A DNA stretch of 64,000 nt, from the NCBI RefSeq assembly GCF_003600155.1, contig NZ_QWLD01000016.1, positions 62,001 through 126,000 of the forward strand, read 5' to 3'. This document shows positions 43,291 through 52,571 of the stretch, in pieces. The translations under genes were made by a program, and so were the position numbers. Origin of the DNA: Nesterenkonia muleiensis. Lineage in GTDB: Bacteria; Actinomycetota; Actinomycetes; Actinomycetales; Micrococcaceae. Below the pieces are notes generated by a model. That model saw nothing but the letters and a program-made list of their open reading frames with translations. It searched no databases and had not been told where the DNA came from. The stretch's first letter is position 1, and the number at the start of each line of letters is the position of its first letter.

Positions 43291-45024
43291 TCATCTGTTC
43301 CAGGGCTGATCCGCCCCTTGGAGCCGCCGGGCCAGGAGGGTGGCGGTCACCGAGACCGCGGCAATGATGAGCGTGATCGCATTGGCGTGCTGGGTGAACC
43401 CCTCCTCCGCGTAACGGAACGTCTCCACCGCCAGCAACGGCGTGGCCGGGGTGACCAGCAGCACCACCAGCGAGAGGTCACGGACGGTGGTGACGAACAC
43501 CAGCATCGCCCCGCCTGTCACCCCGCGTGCCGAGAGCGGCAGCAGGATGCGGGTGATCCTCCGGCCGGTACCGGCGCCGACCACGACGGCGGCCTCCTCC
43601 AGCTCACCGCTGACCTGGCCCAGAGCAGACTTTGAGGTCTGGAAGGCGTACGGGACAGAGGCTGCGATGCCGGCGAGCACCAGGATCCAAAAGGTGCCGT
43701 AGAGATTGGGCAGCGGACTGGATGCCGAGCCGAAGAGCGCGATGAACGCCGCGCCCAAGGCGATTCCCGGGATGAGGAACGGCACATAGCTGAGGAAGCT
43801 GATGCTGCCGATCACCGCGGTGGAGCCACTGCGGCGTACCGCATAGGCCGCCAGCATGCCCAGCACCACGGCACCTGCAGCGACTGCAAGGCCATAGGCA
43901 ATGGTCGTGCCGGTGGCGTCCATCAGCCTGTCGTTGCGGAAGACCCCGGCCATACCGTGGGAGACGCCCGGATCAGACTCTCCGACCCAGTAGTGGAGGG
44001 TGAAGCCGTCGTCGAACCGGTGGGAGCGCCGGCTGAAGGTGGTCAACGCCAGAACGGCCAGCGGCAGGATCGTGGTGGCGGCCACCAGCCCCGAGGCCAG
44101 CGTGAACACCGGCCATGCGGCTGCGCCGAGTCTGACGGTACGCGGGCGGGTGGCCTTGCCGGTGATGACCGCGAAGCTGCGCCCGGCGGTGACCCGGTTG
44201 CCCACGTAGAGCACGGCAGCTGCCACGATGACCAGGAGGATAGCCAGCACATATCCGCGCTCCACGTTTCCGGTGGAGATGGATCCGTAGAGCCGGGTGG
44301 ACAGTGTCTGGAACCGCACCGGCAAGCCCAGCAGAGCTGGTGAGGCGAAATTGGACACGCCCTCGGCAAAGGCCAGAAGGAAGCTGGAGAGCAGCGCAGG
44401 ACTGACGGCGGGAATCGCGATGCTGGCTGCCACCCGCAGCTTGGAGGCTCCGGTCAGTTCAGCCGCCGCGAGCAGATCCCCGCCGAGGCCAGCCAGGGCA
44501 GCGGCGATGATGATGAAGCTCAGGCTGAAGTAGTGGGCCACCAGGGCCAGAGTCACCGGCAGCGCACCCCACGCCAGCCAGTCGGGCACCTCGACACCCA
44601 TCCCTGCCAGGATTCCCGGTGATCCTCCCACTCTGCCGTTGCGGAAGACCGAGGACCAGGCCAGAGCAATGGCGAAGCTGGGCAGAGCGAAGGGGATGGT
44701 GGCCAGCACCGCGATGATCTTCCGGCCGGGGGCATCGGAGAGGACCACCACCCAGGCCAGGAAGGCGCCGAGCACCGTGGAGAGGACCGCTGTTCCCAGC
44801 GCCACCAGCAAAGAGTTCTGCAAGGGGGTCCAGAACAGGTTCACGGCCATGGGGCTGGTGACCACATCTGGCCAGGAGCTGCCGGCGAAGTCCCCGTCCG
44901 CCGGGATGGTGGCGGAGACCAGCGAGACCAGCGGCGCGGCCACCAGTATGCCGAGCACGGCTAGGACCAACCCTGTCAGGACAGTCACGGGGCGGGTCAG
45001 TCTCCGCAGGATTGTCTGCCTCAT
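43291..45024 (-). CDS. ABC transporter permease with two fused membrane domains (FbpB/AfuB/PhnU-like)
   Basis: This 577-residue protein contains two tandem binding-protein-dependent permease domains, each with about six membrane segments and an EAA loop (EAAVVVGAGTGRRITRILLPL for the second; AAELTGASKLRVAASIAIPA for the first). Fused permeases of this size occur in Fbp-type ferric, PhnU2-type aminoethylphosphonate and AfuB-type hexose-phosphate importers. Its ATG overlaps the binding-protein stop by 4 bp, and the ATPase gene begins 51 bp after its stop. The fold does not discriminate between substrates; the phosphatase and SIS-domain regulator in the operon favour an organophosphate. Confidence 0.88.
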   Translation of the reverse strand: MRQTILRRLTRPVTVLTGLVLAVLGILVAAPLVSLVSATIPADGDFAGSSWPDVVTSPMAVNLFWTPLQNSLLVALGTAVLSTVLGAFLAWVVVLSDAPGRKIIAVLATIPFALPSFAIALAWSSVFRNGRVGGSPGILAGMGVEVPDWLAWGALPVTLALVAHYFSLSFIIIAAALAGLGGDLLAAAELTGASKLRVAASIAIPAVSPALLSSFLLAFAEGVSNFASPALLGLPVRFQTLSTRLYGSISTGNVERGYVLAILLVIVAAAVLYVGNRVTAGRSFAVITGKATRPRTVRLGAAAWPVFTLASGLVAATTILPLAVLALTTFSRRSHRFDDGFTLHYWVGESDPGVSHGMAGVFRNDRLMDATGTTIAYGLAVAAGAVVLGMLAAYAVRRSGSTAVIGSISFLSYVPFLIPGIALGAAFIALFGSASSPLPNLYGTFWILVLAGIAASVPYAFQTSKSALGQVSGELEEAAVVVGAGTGRRITRILLPLSARGVTGGAMLVFVTTVRDLSLVVLLVTPATPLLAVETFRYAEEGFTQHANAITLIIAAVSVTATLLARRLQGADQPWNR

Positions 45025-46193
45025 TCGACGGTGAGGATGAAGTCGTTGACCTCACCGCGAACCGCAGCAGACTCTTCTGGGGCGAGCAGCCAGGCGTTGA
45101 ACTCCTCCAGCGGCAGTGCCTCCTCAGGAGTGGCGAGATCGCTGCGGGTGGGATAGTCACCGGGAACGTAGAACGGCGCGTAGGCGGGGCCGCCGTCGGA
45201 GGAGTCATCACCCATCATGAAGTCGATGAGCAACCGGGCCGCTGCCGGGTTCTGCGCCTCAGCGGTGATCCCGAGCATGGCCGGGAAGATGATGCCGGGA
45301 CCGGGGGCGACGTCGTTGGCCACCTGCAGCGCCCAGCCTTCGTCCTCGTTGTCCCGCCGGTCGGAGTAGGTGGCGAATCCGATGGGCGGATCCTGCTGAC
45401 CGACTGCGCCCACGGCTTCGTTGACGTCGTCAGTGGAGGACACCAGGATCGCATCGTTGGCGTAGAGATCGGCGATGAACTGGTACCCGGCGTTCTCGAC
45501 GCCCTCATCAAGCTCTATGGGCTCGCCGAAGTACTCCTGGTAGGTGGTCTCCATCTCATCGGCGCGCAGCACGATCTCAGTCATCAGGTCCAGGTAGTCT
45601 CCGCGGCCGGTGGGGTCGACCATCACCACCTGGGACTGCCACTGAGGTTCGGTGAGTTCCCACAGGTAGTCCACCGGGGCACCGTCGGGGTGAGCCTCCT
45701 CGTTGTACATGAGCACCTTCGTGGAGAGCCGGTTGGTCAGCAGCGGCTCCTTGTACTGCTCGTCGAGCAGGTCCTCTACGCGTTCAGGGATGTAGCGCAG
45801 CAGGACCTCCTGTTGCAGGAGCTCGTTCCATACCACCGGGGCGTCGGAGACATAGGCGACATCGGCGGTGTCGGCACCGGCTTGATGCTCGGAGCGGAGA
45901 CGTTCGATCAGTTCGGTGGAGGAGACATCGTGCTCCACGATGTCGATGCCGGGGTACTGGGCCCGGAACTCCTCGGCCACCGTGGCGATGCGGGAGGTGA
46001 AGGAGTAGACCACGACTTCGCCATCCTCCTCGGCGGCGGCCACGAGCTGCTCGTGAGTCATCTCGTCGAACTCTGGATGGGCCTGGTCGGCGTCAATGCT
46101 CTCACTGTCTGCATCGGCTTCAGAGGCGCCTGCGCAGGCGGCCAAGGCCAGCAAAGTGAGCGTCGCACAGCTCAGTTTCAGGGTGGTGTTCAT
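45021..46193 (-). CDS. Extracellular solute-binding lipoprotein (Fbp/PhnS/AfuA-like)
   Basis: This 390-residue lipoprotein has lipobox LALAAC, then a strongly acidic spacer and a type 1/Fbp fold (DGEVVVYSFTSRIATVAEEF, YPGIDIVEHDVSSTELIERL, ADVAYVSDAPVVW, VSSTDDVNEAVGAVGQQDPPIGFATYSD). The two lone Tyr ligands (adjacent Tyr-Tyr) that mark ferric-binding proteins are not obvious, which argues against iron. It captures the substrate for the permease/ATPase genes immediately downstream and overlaps the permease start. It lies 50 bp downstream of the RpiR-type regulator on the same strand and is probably in one transcript with it. Confidence 0.85.
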   Translation of the reverse strand: MNTTLKLSCATLTLLALAACAGASEADADSESIDADQAHPEFDEMTHEQLVAAAEEDGEVVVYSFTSRIATVAEEFRAQYPGIDIVEHDVSSTELIERLRSEHQAGADTADVAYVSDAPVVWNELLQQEVLLRYIPERVEDLLDEQYKEPLLTNRLSTKVLMYNEEAHPDGAPVDYLWELTEPQWQSQVVMVDPTGRGDYLDLMTEIVLRADEMETTYQEYFGEPIELDEGVENAGYQFIADLYANDAILVSSTDDVNEAVGAVGQQDPPIGFATYSDRRDNEDEGWALQVANDVAPGPGIIFPAMLGITAEAQNPAAARLLIDFMMGDDSSDGGPAYAPFYVPGDYPTRSDLATPEEALPLEEFNAWLLAPEESAAVRGEVNDFILTVE

Positions 46194-46243
46194 GACGGTT
46201 CTCCTTCGTGAAAGGGTGTGGGCATGGTTGCGGTTTCTTCGGG

Positions 46244-47086
46244 TCAGGCCTCGAAGTGCTCAAGGATCCCGCCCAGTCGGTCAAGGGATCCCAGAGCTAT
46301 GTCCGGGTGACGCCGGGCGATGGTGAGCACCAAGGCATTGCAGATCGCCATCGGCACTGTCAGTGAGAGGAACTCGCTGCTGCGTCCACGGGGTGCGGCG
46401 ATGATGGAGTCCGGGTCCGGCCGCATGGTCAGCAGGTTGTCGGTGAGCACTGTCGAGTGAATGTCCTCCTTGACTGTCATCTCCAGGACCTGTGACAGCG
46501 AATCGGGCATCCTGCGAAAGGCGAAGGCCAACAGGGCATCACCGCTGCGCATGGGTGCAATCCGCTCTGCCACATCACGCCGAGAGCCGATGAGCTGGGT
46601 GGAGCGGATGCCGAAACGGTTGAGGCGCCTGGCGAGCTGCTCGACCAGCACAATGGAGTTGCCCTGGCCGAAGAGATAGACCACATCCGCAGCGACGATC
46701 CGGGCAGCCAATGAGTCCAGGTCACCCTGGGCCACATGCCGTGGAAGCTCTTCCAGCGCCTTGATCTCGCCGTGGACCAGTTCCTGGAGCTCGTGCCCCT
46801 CCTCGCTGCGGTCCAGGTGACCACGAATCCGCTGGGAGGGCCCGTCGGAGCCCAGATAGTCCTGGCGCAGGGTTTCGCGCAGCTCAGGGTATCCGGAGAA
46901 CCCGAGCCGCTGGGCTAGGCGGGTGGCCGATGACTGGTGAAGTCCCAACGGAGAAGTCAGCTCCTGCGCACGCCAGAATGCGGCTTCTGCAGGCCGAGAC
47001 TGAAGCACTGCAGTGAGCTTTCGGTCCGTCTCGGTGAGTCGGTGGCCGCGCGCTTTGACCAGATCAGTGATGAGCACGAGCCACAC
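46244..47086 (-). CDS. MurR/RpiR-family regulator with SIS domain
   Basis: This 280-residue regulator has an N-terminal HTH_6 domain (ELTSPLGLHQSSATRLAQRLGFSGYPELRETLRQ) and a C-terminal SIS phosphosugar-binding domain (VVYLFGQGNSIVLVEQLARRLNRFGI, GDALLAFAFRRMPDS, TDNLLTM). RpiR proteins usually sense phosphorylated sugars and control their uptake or catabolism. The gene heads the binding protein-permease-ATPase-phosphatase operon. The start is GTG 47086 or GTG 47077; neither has a strong ribosome site. A 15-bp direct repeat lies just upstream (47093-47137). Confidence 0.85.
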   Translation of the reverse strand: MWLVLITDLVKARGHRLTETDRKLTAVLQSRPAEAAFWRAQELTSPLGLHQSSATRLAQRLGFSGYPELRETLRQDYLGSDGPSQRIRGHLDRSEEGHELQELVHGEIKALEELPRHVAQGDLDSLAARIVAADVVYLFGQGNSIVLVEQLARRLNRFGIRSTQLIGSRRDVAERIAPMRSGDALLAFAFRRMPDSLSQVLEMTVKEDIHSTVLTDNLLTMRPDPDSIIAAPRGRSSEFLSLTVPMAICNALVLTIARRHPDIALGSLDRLGGILEHFEA

Positions 47087-47092
47087 GCTAGA

Positions 47093-47137
47093 GGGAATTT
47101 CACTTGCATATCCCGCAACTGGGGGAATTTCATGTGC
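47093..47137. repeat. Direct repeat, candidate RpiR operator
   Basis: GGGAATTTCACTTGC (47093-47107) recurs as GGGAATTTCATGTGC (47123-47137), 13 of 15 bases identical and 30 bp apart (about three helical turns). It lies 7 bp upstream of the rpiR GTG and about 90 bp upstream of dnaX. The core GAATTTC is nearly self-complementary. Confidence 0.55.
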
Positions 47138-47228
47138 TGTTCATCGAACGTTCATCGCTTTGAAGGCAACGAGTGACGAAAACGGGGTGTTGCTGCCGCC
47201 TTCGGACCCACGCGGTAAAGTCTTATGG

Positions 47229-49676
47229 GTGAGCACCGCCCTGTACCGCCGCTACCGCCCTGACACCTTCACCGACGTCATCGGCCAGGAGCATGTCACC
47301 GGCCCGCTGGCCACCGCGCTGGGCAAGGATGCGGTCTCACACGCCTATCTCTTCTCCGGGCCGCGCGGGTGCGGAAAGACCACCTCCGCACGGATTCTGG
47401 CCCGCTGCCTGAACTGTGAGCATGGTCCCACCGGCAGCCCCTGCGAACAGTGCGCATCCTGCCGGGACCTGGCCACCGGGGGGTCGGGCTCACTGGACGT
47501 CATTGAGATCGACGCCGCCTCCCACGGCGGTGTCGACGACGCCCGCGACCTGCGCGAGCGCGCCACCTTCGCCCCGGTGCGGGACCGGTACAAGATCTTC
47601 ATCATCGATGAGGCCCATATGGTCACAGCCGCAGGCTTCAACGCCCTGCTGAAGATCGTGGAGGAACCCCCGGAGCACATCAAGTTCATCTTCGCCACCA
47701 CAGAGCCGGACAAGGTCATCGGCACCATCCGTTCCCGGACCCACCACTACCCTTTCCGGCTGGTTCCCCCGGAGCCGCTGCTGGACTATCTGGAGCGGCT
47801 CTGCGGCGCGGAGAACGTGCAGGTGGCCCCCGGGGTGCTGCAGCTTGTGCTGCGCGCCGGCGGCGGCTCGGTCCGCGACACCCTCAGCGTGCTCGACCAG
47901 CTCATCGCTGGTGCCGGTTCCGATGGGCTCGACTACGACCGGGCGGTCGCCCTGCTGGGATTCACCCACACCGCGCTGCTGGACCAGGTGGTCGACGCCG
48001 TGGCCGCACTGGACGGGGCCACCGCGTTCCAGGTGGTCGACCGCGTGGTGCAGTCCGGGCAGGACCCCCGCCGGTTCGTCGAGGATCTGCTGGAGCGGCT
48101 GCGGGACTTGATCATCGTCAAATCCGTCCCCGAGTCCCCGCAGGCCATCCTGCGCGGGGTGCCGGAGGACCAGATCCGCGTCATGCAGAACCAGGCCGGA
48201 ACCATCGGCGCCGCGGAGCTTTCCCGGGCCGCTGACATCACCGCCACCGCGCTGACCGAGATGGTCGGCGCCACCAGTCCGCGGCTGCACCTGGAACTGC
48301 TGATGGCCAGGCTGCTGCTGCCCCACGCCGAGTCCGGACACGCCAGCATCGCCGCCCGGCTGGAGCGCCTGGAACGGCGCCTGGACTTCACCTCAGGGGC
48401 CGGCACCACACCTGCCGGGGAAGCACCGCGCGGATCGCAGGCCCAGCAAGCACCGACGGCGCCCGCCGAACCCGCTGCGCCGCAGGAGTCCAGCGGCACG
48501 GGGGCCCAGGAGCACTGGAGCGCCCCAGGAGTCAGCAGCCCGCGGCCCGCTGAACAGCAGCCTCCAGCGACCTCAGACGCCGACTCAGCCACGAACCCCC
48601 GCGGTCCACGCTCCCAGCAGACTGCTCACCCCGAACCCTCACCCACCGTGCCGCCTGCCAGGACGGCCACTCCCCCTGCCGGAGGCGGCCAGACCGAACG
48701 TATGCAGCAGGCCTGGCCGGATGTGGTCGAGGCGATGAAGTCCCGGTCTCGCATGCTCTGGATGCTGGTCAAGGGCAATGTGCAGGTCACCGGATTCGAC
48801 GGGCAGACTCTGACGCTGTCCTTCAGCAACGAGGGCGCACACGCCACGTTCACCAACCGCGGCGGCGACAAGGCGCTGGCGGATTCCATTCAGGAGGTCG
48901 TCGGCATCCAGGTCCGGTTCCATCTCATCGGACAGGACGGACAGCCTCAGCAGCCCGCAGCGCCCCCAGGAGGTGGGCCTCCCCCAAAAGCTGAGGGCCG
49001 GGCTGAGGCATCAGCTCCGGCCCAGCCCCGGTCGACGTCCGCTGCTCAGCCGAGCACCGCAGGGACGCCGCAGCATTCCCCTGAGTCGCTCTCCATCCCG
49101 ACGCCGCCTGACGACGGCTGGGTGCCGCCTACGGAGGAGCCGCCGGACCTCCCTCCGCCTGATCTCCCCCCGGGCCCACGGCACGATGAGGCCCCTGGCC
49201 CGTCGCCGAGGTCAGAACAGGACACGCCCGCCGAACACCGTACCGGGCCGCAGAGCCCTCCCGAGGCGGCCCGGCGAGTACCCGACAAACCTGTGGTGCC
49301 TGCGTTCGCACGGCGGGCGGGGGGTTCGCCGCAGACAGGCTCGGCGCCTGCCGGTGACCCGGCACCCGCTCGGGGCAGTGCACCGTCGCCGTTTAACGGG
49401 GCAGGGGCGGCGATCCGCAACCGCCTGGCCTCGCGCGGTGCCGCCGCCCCCTGGGACACCTCAACGAGCCCGGCGCAGTCCACCGACCAGGAATACGACG
49501 CCTCTCCCCCGCCGGACTGGGCTGAAGCTCAGCCGCCGACCGCAGAGTCCGATGATGTGGCCAGCGAGGACGACGCCGACCTCGAGCACTCAGGCGTCTT
49601 CGGCCGCAAGGCGATTGAGCGGATCCTCGACGGCGTGCTGATCGAGGAACACCGCCTGGACGCCCCTTCACCGTAG
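47229..49676 (+). CDS. dnaX: DNA polymerase III gamma/tau subunit
   Basis: The start is GTG 47229 ([21 protein letters not shown]); an upstream in-frame start would add a non-conserved stretch. The 815-residue protein has Walker [10 protein letters not shown] (about residue 44), a zinc module with Cys63, Cys72, Cys75 and Cys78, Walker [10 protein letters not shown], the sensor region [18 protein letters not shown] and the clamp-loader lid. The DNA polymerase III subunit gamma/tau domain III follows. Residues about 450-550 and 635-790 are Pro/Ala/Ser-rich linkers flanking a small tau-like domain ([21 protein letters not shown]). It loads the sliding clamp. The recR start is 11 bp downstream. 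I see no A-rich slippery site of the enterobacterial kind. Confidence 0.96.
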   Translation: MSTALYRRYRPDTFTDVIGQEHVTGPLATALGKDAVSHAYLFSGPRGCGKTTSARILARCLNCEHGPTGSPCEQCASCRDLATGGSGSLDVIEIDAASHGGVDDARDLRERATFAPVRDRYKIFIIDEAHMVTAAGFNALLKIVEEPPEHIKFIFATTEPDKVIGTIRSRTHHYPFRLVPPEPLLDYLERLCGAENVQVAPGVLQLVLRAGGGSVRDTLSVLDQLIAGAGSDGLDYDRAVALLGFTHTALLDQVVDAVAALDGATAFQVVDRVVQSGQDPRRFVEDLLERLRDLIIVKSVPESPQAILRGVPEDQIRVMQNQAGTIGAAELSRAADITATALTEMVGATSPRLHLELLMARLLLPHAESGHASIAARLERLERRLDFTSGAGTTPAGEAPRGSQAQQAPTAPAEPAAPQESSGTGAQEHWSAPGVSSPRPAEQQPPATSDADSATNPRGPRSQQTAHPEPSPTVPPARTATPPAGGGQTERMQQAWPDVVEAMKSRSRMLWMLVKGNVQVTGFDGQTLTLSFSNEGAHATFTNRGGDKALADSIQEVVGIQVRFHLIGQDGQPQQPAAPPGGGPPPKAEGRAEASAPAQPRSTSAAQPSTAGTPQHSPESLSIPTPPDDGWVPPTEEPPDLPPPDLPPGPRHDEAPGPSPRSEQDTPAEHRTGPQSPPEAARRVPDKPVVPAFARRAGGSPQTGSAPAGDPAPARGSAPSPFNGAGAAIRNRLASRGAAAPWDTSTSPAQSTDQEYDASPPPDWAEAQPPTAESDDVASEDDADLEHSGVFGRKAIERILDGVLIEEHRLDAPSP

Positions 49677-49687
49677 ACTGGGCGATT

Positions 49688-50284
49688 GTGTATGAAGGCG
49701 TAGTCCAAGACCTGATCGATGAGCTCGGCCGGCTACCCGGCATCGGCCCCAAATCGGCTCAGAGGGTGGCCTTTCACATCTTGGAGGCCGATGCCGACGA
49801 TATGCGCCGGCTGGCCGAGGCGATCCGCACCGTGAAGGACAAGGTGCAGTTCTGCGACACCTGCTTCAACGTCTCTGAGGAAGCCCAGTGCCGGATCTGC
49901 CTGGACACCCGCCGCGACGGCTCGGTGCTGTGCGTGGTCGAGGAGTCCAAGGATGTGATGGCCATCGAACGAACGCGCAGCTACCGGGGCCGCTATCACG
50001 TGCTCGGCGGGGCCATTAACCCGATCGCCGGCGTCGGGCCCGACCAGCTGCGGATCCGGGAGCTGCTGAACCGACTCTCCGATGAGTCGATCCAGGAGGT
50101 CATCCTCGCCACGGATCCCAACCTGGAGGGCGAAGCCACAGCGACCTACTTGGTGCGGATGCTCGGCTCACTGGGCATTCGGATCACTCGGCTCGCCTCG
50201 GGACTGCCGGTGGGCGGTGACCTGGAATACGCCGACGATGTCACCCTCGGCCGGGCCTTCGAGGGCCGCACCTCAGTGGGCTGA
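49688..50284 (+). CDS. recR: Recombination protein RecR
   Basis: This 198-residue protein starts GTG ([32 protein letters not shown]). The helix-hairpin-helix near the N-terminus is followed by the zinc finger [16 protein letters not shown], the Toprim domain ([15 protein letters not shown], then [15 protein letters not shown]) and the C-terminal Walker-B-like region. RecR with RecO/RecF loads RecA at gaps. The dnaX-recR arrangement is widely conserved, and the 11-bp spacing implies co-transcription. Confidence 0.96.
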   Translation: MYEGVVQDLIDELGRLPGIGPKSAQRVAFHILEADADDMRRLAEAIRTVKDKVQFCDTCFNVSEEAQCRICLDTRRDGSVLCVVEESKDVMAIERTRSYRGRYHVLGGAINPIAGVGPDQLRIRELLNRLSDESIQEVILATDPNLEGEATATYLVRMLGSLGIRITRLASGLPVGGDLEYADDVTLGRAFEGRTSVG

Positions 50285-50703
50285 GCTCCACCACACTCTG
50301 CCGGGAAGTGGCAGCAGTGGGACCGCCCTGCATCGCCTTAGCCTGAGCGCTGCTGCCGAGAATCATGCGATCGGCGTCACAACGGAGGCATCGGTGAAAT
50401 ATTTATCGACTTGTGATCTGGGACCGGTGGATAGGTTTCTGTCTGGTACATGCCACTGCCCCACTTGCCATACATCGCGGGGATGCGAGCTCGGGCGGGG
50501 AAAACCCCATAACATCTCCAGGCGGGACGCTTGCGTGTCATTTCTTCCACTGAGCGAAAGAATCCAGCTTGTAAAAGCTCTGTAAAACCTTAGCGTAGGG
50601 GTAGATGTTGCTGATCGACGGTCGTAGGATTGTTGACAACCTTACGTAAGGTGAGGCGCATCCTCTCGCATAACCCATACGAGGAAACAAGAGGTACCAA
50701 CTG
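50285..50703 (+). promoter_or_regulatory. Intergenic control region upstream of ehuB
   Basis: This 419-bp stretch is non-coding on the strand of its neighbours. Its right part is AT-richer. A perfect 14-bp palindrome ACCTTACGTAAGGT (50639-50652) starts 1 bp after a consensus TTGACA (50633-50638), placing it in a promoter spacer or just downstream of the -35. A degenerate copy ACCTTAGCGTAGGGGT lies at 50587-50602, 51 bp away centre to centre (about five helical turns). GAGGAAACAAGAGG just before the ATG gives the ribosome site. The left half holds nothing I can identify. Confidence 0.55.
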
Positions 50704-51624
50704 ATGAGCTTTAAGACTCACGCACTGCGCGCTGGTGCATTCAGCGCTGCCGCCCTGCTCGCCCTGACCGCCTGCGGCAACGGCGACGACAACGGAGACG
50801 AGCCCGATGACGACAACGGTGCCGCTGAAGAGAACGGCGACAACGGCGAGGCCACTGCCGAGGGCGATACCCTGACTCTCGCCCTGTTCGGCGAGGAGCC
50901 CTACTCCTGGCTCGACGAAAGCGGTGAACCCACCGGAGCAACCATTGCCGTGGCTGAGGAGATCTTCAGCAACCGTCTCGGCTACGACCTTGAGGTCGAA
51001 CAGACTGACTGGGGCAACCTCATTACTGGGCTCAACGCCGGCCACTGGGATGTGGTCTCGGCCGGCATGTCCATCAACGCCGAGCGCTGTGCAGAGGCTG
51101 CCTTCGGTGAGCCCGAACTCATCTATCAGACCGCGTTCCTGCTTGAGGAGGGCAATCCCGCCGATGTCCATACGTTCGAGGATCTGATCGATGCCGACCT
51201 CGACGTCGTAGCCCTCAGCGGAGGCGTTGAGTCTCCCTGGCTGGGGGAAGTCGGTGTCGACCATGACACCGTCGACAACGCCCAGGACGGCATTGACTTC
51301 GTCGAAGGCGGTCGCGCAGATGTCTTCGCCCTGACAGCCGCCTCACTGCAGGCGATGGCAGGGGACAGCCCCGGCCTAGAGGTCACTGATCCTTTCACCC
51401 ATGAATTCTCCGTGGGCGCACACACGTTCCGCACTGAGGATCAGGATCTGATCGATGAGTTCAATGAGGAACTCGCCGACCTCATGGAGTCTGGCGAGTA
51501 CCTGGACATCGTCGGTGAGTTCGGATTCACCGAGGATCAGATCCCGCCCATCGAGCTGACCGCTCAGGAGCTCTGCGAGCAGGACGCTGACGAGGTGGCC
51601 GCAGAATACGGCCTCGACGACTGA
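50704..51624 (+). CDS. ehuB: Ectoine/hydroxyectoine-type ABC importer, substrate-binding lipoprotein
   Basis: This 306-residue family-3 solute-binding lipoprotein has lipobox LALTAC (Cys24) and a 30-residue Asp/Asn/Glu-rich spacer. The amino-acid-type binding fold follows (FGEEPYSWLDESGEPTGATIAVAEE, DWGNLITGLNAGHWDVVSAGMSINAERC). The PT/AG-M-S-I-N-x-x-R-C segment (SAGMSINAERC) and the association with EhuA/C/D-like proteins identify the EhuB group. It captures compatible solutes for osmoprotection or nutrition; another polar amino acid is possible. A 12-bp inverted repeat follows the stop. The palindromic promoter region upstream suggests tight control. Confidence 0.85.
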   Translation: MSFKTHALRAGAFSAAALLALTACGNGDDNGDEPDDDNGAAEENGDNGEATAEGDTLTLALFGEEPYSWLDESGEPTGATIAVAEEIFSNRLGYDLEVEQTDWGNLITGLNAGHWDVVSAGMSINAERCAEAAFGEPELIYQTAFLLEEGNPADVHTFEDLIDADLDVVALSGGVESPWLGEVGVDHDTVDNAQDGIDFVEGGRADVFALTAASLQAMAGDSPGLEVTDPFTHEFSVGAHTFRTEDQDLIDEFNEELADLMESGEYLDIVGEFGFTEDQIPPIELTAQELCEQDADEVAAEYGLDD

Positions 51625-51639
51625 TCCTCGCAAACCACT

Positions 51640-51685
51640 AGAGACTCTGCGGCCGCTTCCCTACGGGATCGGTCGCAGAGTCTCT
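51640..51685 (+). terminator. Intra-operon stem-loop between ehuB and ehuC
   Basis: AGAGACTCTGCG (51640-51651) pairs perfectly with CGCAGAGTCTCT (51674-51685) around a 22-nt loop, with no U-run after it. It lies between the binding-protein and permease genes. There such hairpins usually protect the upstream message or partly terminate transcription, giving excess binding protein. Confidence 0.7.
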
Positions 51686-51710
51686 CACCGCACTGATCCG
51701 AGAGGGGCCC

Positions 51711-52571
51711 ATGGACTTCTTCGAAGACTGGCCAGATTACTTCGAGGTGGTGATCAACTGGTCAGACCGACTCCTCGAGGGTCTCTGGACGACGATCCAG
51801 CTGACGATATTCGGCGGAGCACTGGCCTTCGTCATCGCCATTGTGCTGGGACTCCTGGCAGGGTCATCCAGCCTGTGGCTGCGCGGGCCCGCCCGAGTCA
51901 TCATTGAGTTCTTCCGCGGGATCTCCCTGGTGGTGCTGCTGTTCCTTCTGCTGTATGTGCTGCCGCAGCTGTGGATGCGGAACCCGGACCTTCCGTTCGA
52001 AGGCCTGGTGAGAAACACTTTCCTGCTCGCGGTCATAGCTCTCGGCATTAACTACGGAGCCTACGGCGCCGAAGCTGTCCGTGCCTCACTGACCACTGTC
52101 CCCAAGAGCCAGTGGGAGGCCACTACCGCCTTGTCCATGTCCTGGCCGCATAAGATCCGGCGGGTCATCTTTCCCCAGGCCTGGGCTCTGATGCTGCCCT
52201 CTCTGACGAATCTCTGGGTGCACCTGCTCAAAGGCAGCGCAATCGCTTATATCATTCCCTTCGTCAACGACTTCACCTTCGAACTCAACAATCTCCGCCG
52301 ACCCACCGACATCTGGTTCTCCCATGCCTTCATTGGGCTGGTGGTCTACTTCATCCTCGCCCTCATCCTCACCCTGTTCATGCAGGTGCTTGAGGCACGG
52401 GCCAAAAACAAACTTGGCCGCGGCCCCTCACTGCGCGAGATTTTCTCGCCGGACCCCAAAACCACCCCACCGGACGCCTCACTCCCTGATCCCAAAGACA
52501 TGACCGGGCCTGGAGGCGGGCCGAAGCAACCGGCCTCCGGCGCTGGGGCTCATCCTGGAGGTGCCCGATGA
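51711..52571 (+). CDS. ehuC: Ectoine/hydroxyectoine-type ABC importer, permease
   Basis: This 286-residue His/Glu/Gln-type amino acid permease has four to five hydrophobic segments (TTIQLTIFGGALAFVIAIVLGLLAG, ISLVVLLFLLLYVLPQ, LLAVIALGINYGAYGAEAVRAS) and the EAA loop QWEATTALSMSWPHKIRRVIFPQAWALMLPS. The C-terminal 45 residues are a Pro/Gly-rich cytoplasmic tail. It forms a heteromeric channel with EhuD. Its stop overlaps the ehuD start by 4 bp. The position after ehuB and before ehuD/ehuA is the rhizobial-type gene set in a different order. Confidence 0.85.
   Translation: MDFFEDWPDYFEVVINWSDRLLEGLWTTIQLTIFGGALAFVIAIVLGLLAGSSSLWLRGPARVIIEFFRGISLVVLLFLLLYVLPQLWMRNPDLPFEGLVRNTFLLAVIALGINYGAYGAEAVRASLTTVPKSQWEATTALSMSWPHKIRRVIFPQAWALMLPSLTNLWVHLLKGSAIAYIIPFVNDFTFELNNLRRPTDIWFSHAFIGLVVYFILALILTLFMQVLEARAKNKLGRGPSLREIFSPDPKTTPPDASLPDPKDMTGPGGGPKQPASGAGAHPGGAR

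Noticed and set aside
45021-46193. Ferric iron specificity for the Fbp-like importer
   Set aside because: The paired tyrosines expected for ferric binding are not evident, and the operon partners point to a phosphorylated ligand.
47087-47228. SRP RNA (ffs) upstream of dnaX, as in some Gram-positive bacteria
   Set aside because: The 142-bp gap is nearly filled by the rpiR promoter and direct repeat; the GGAA-loop and conserved apical helix of SRP RNA are absent on the dnaX strand.
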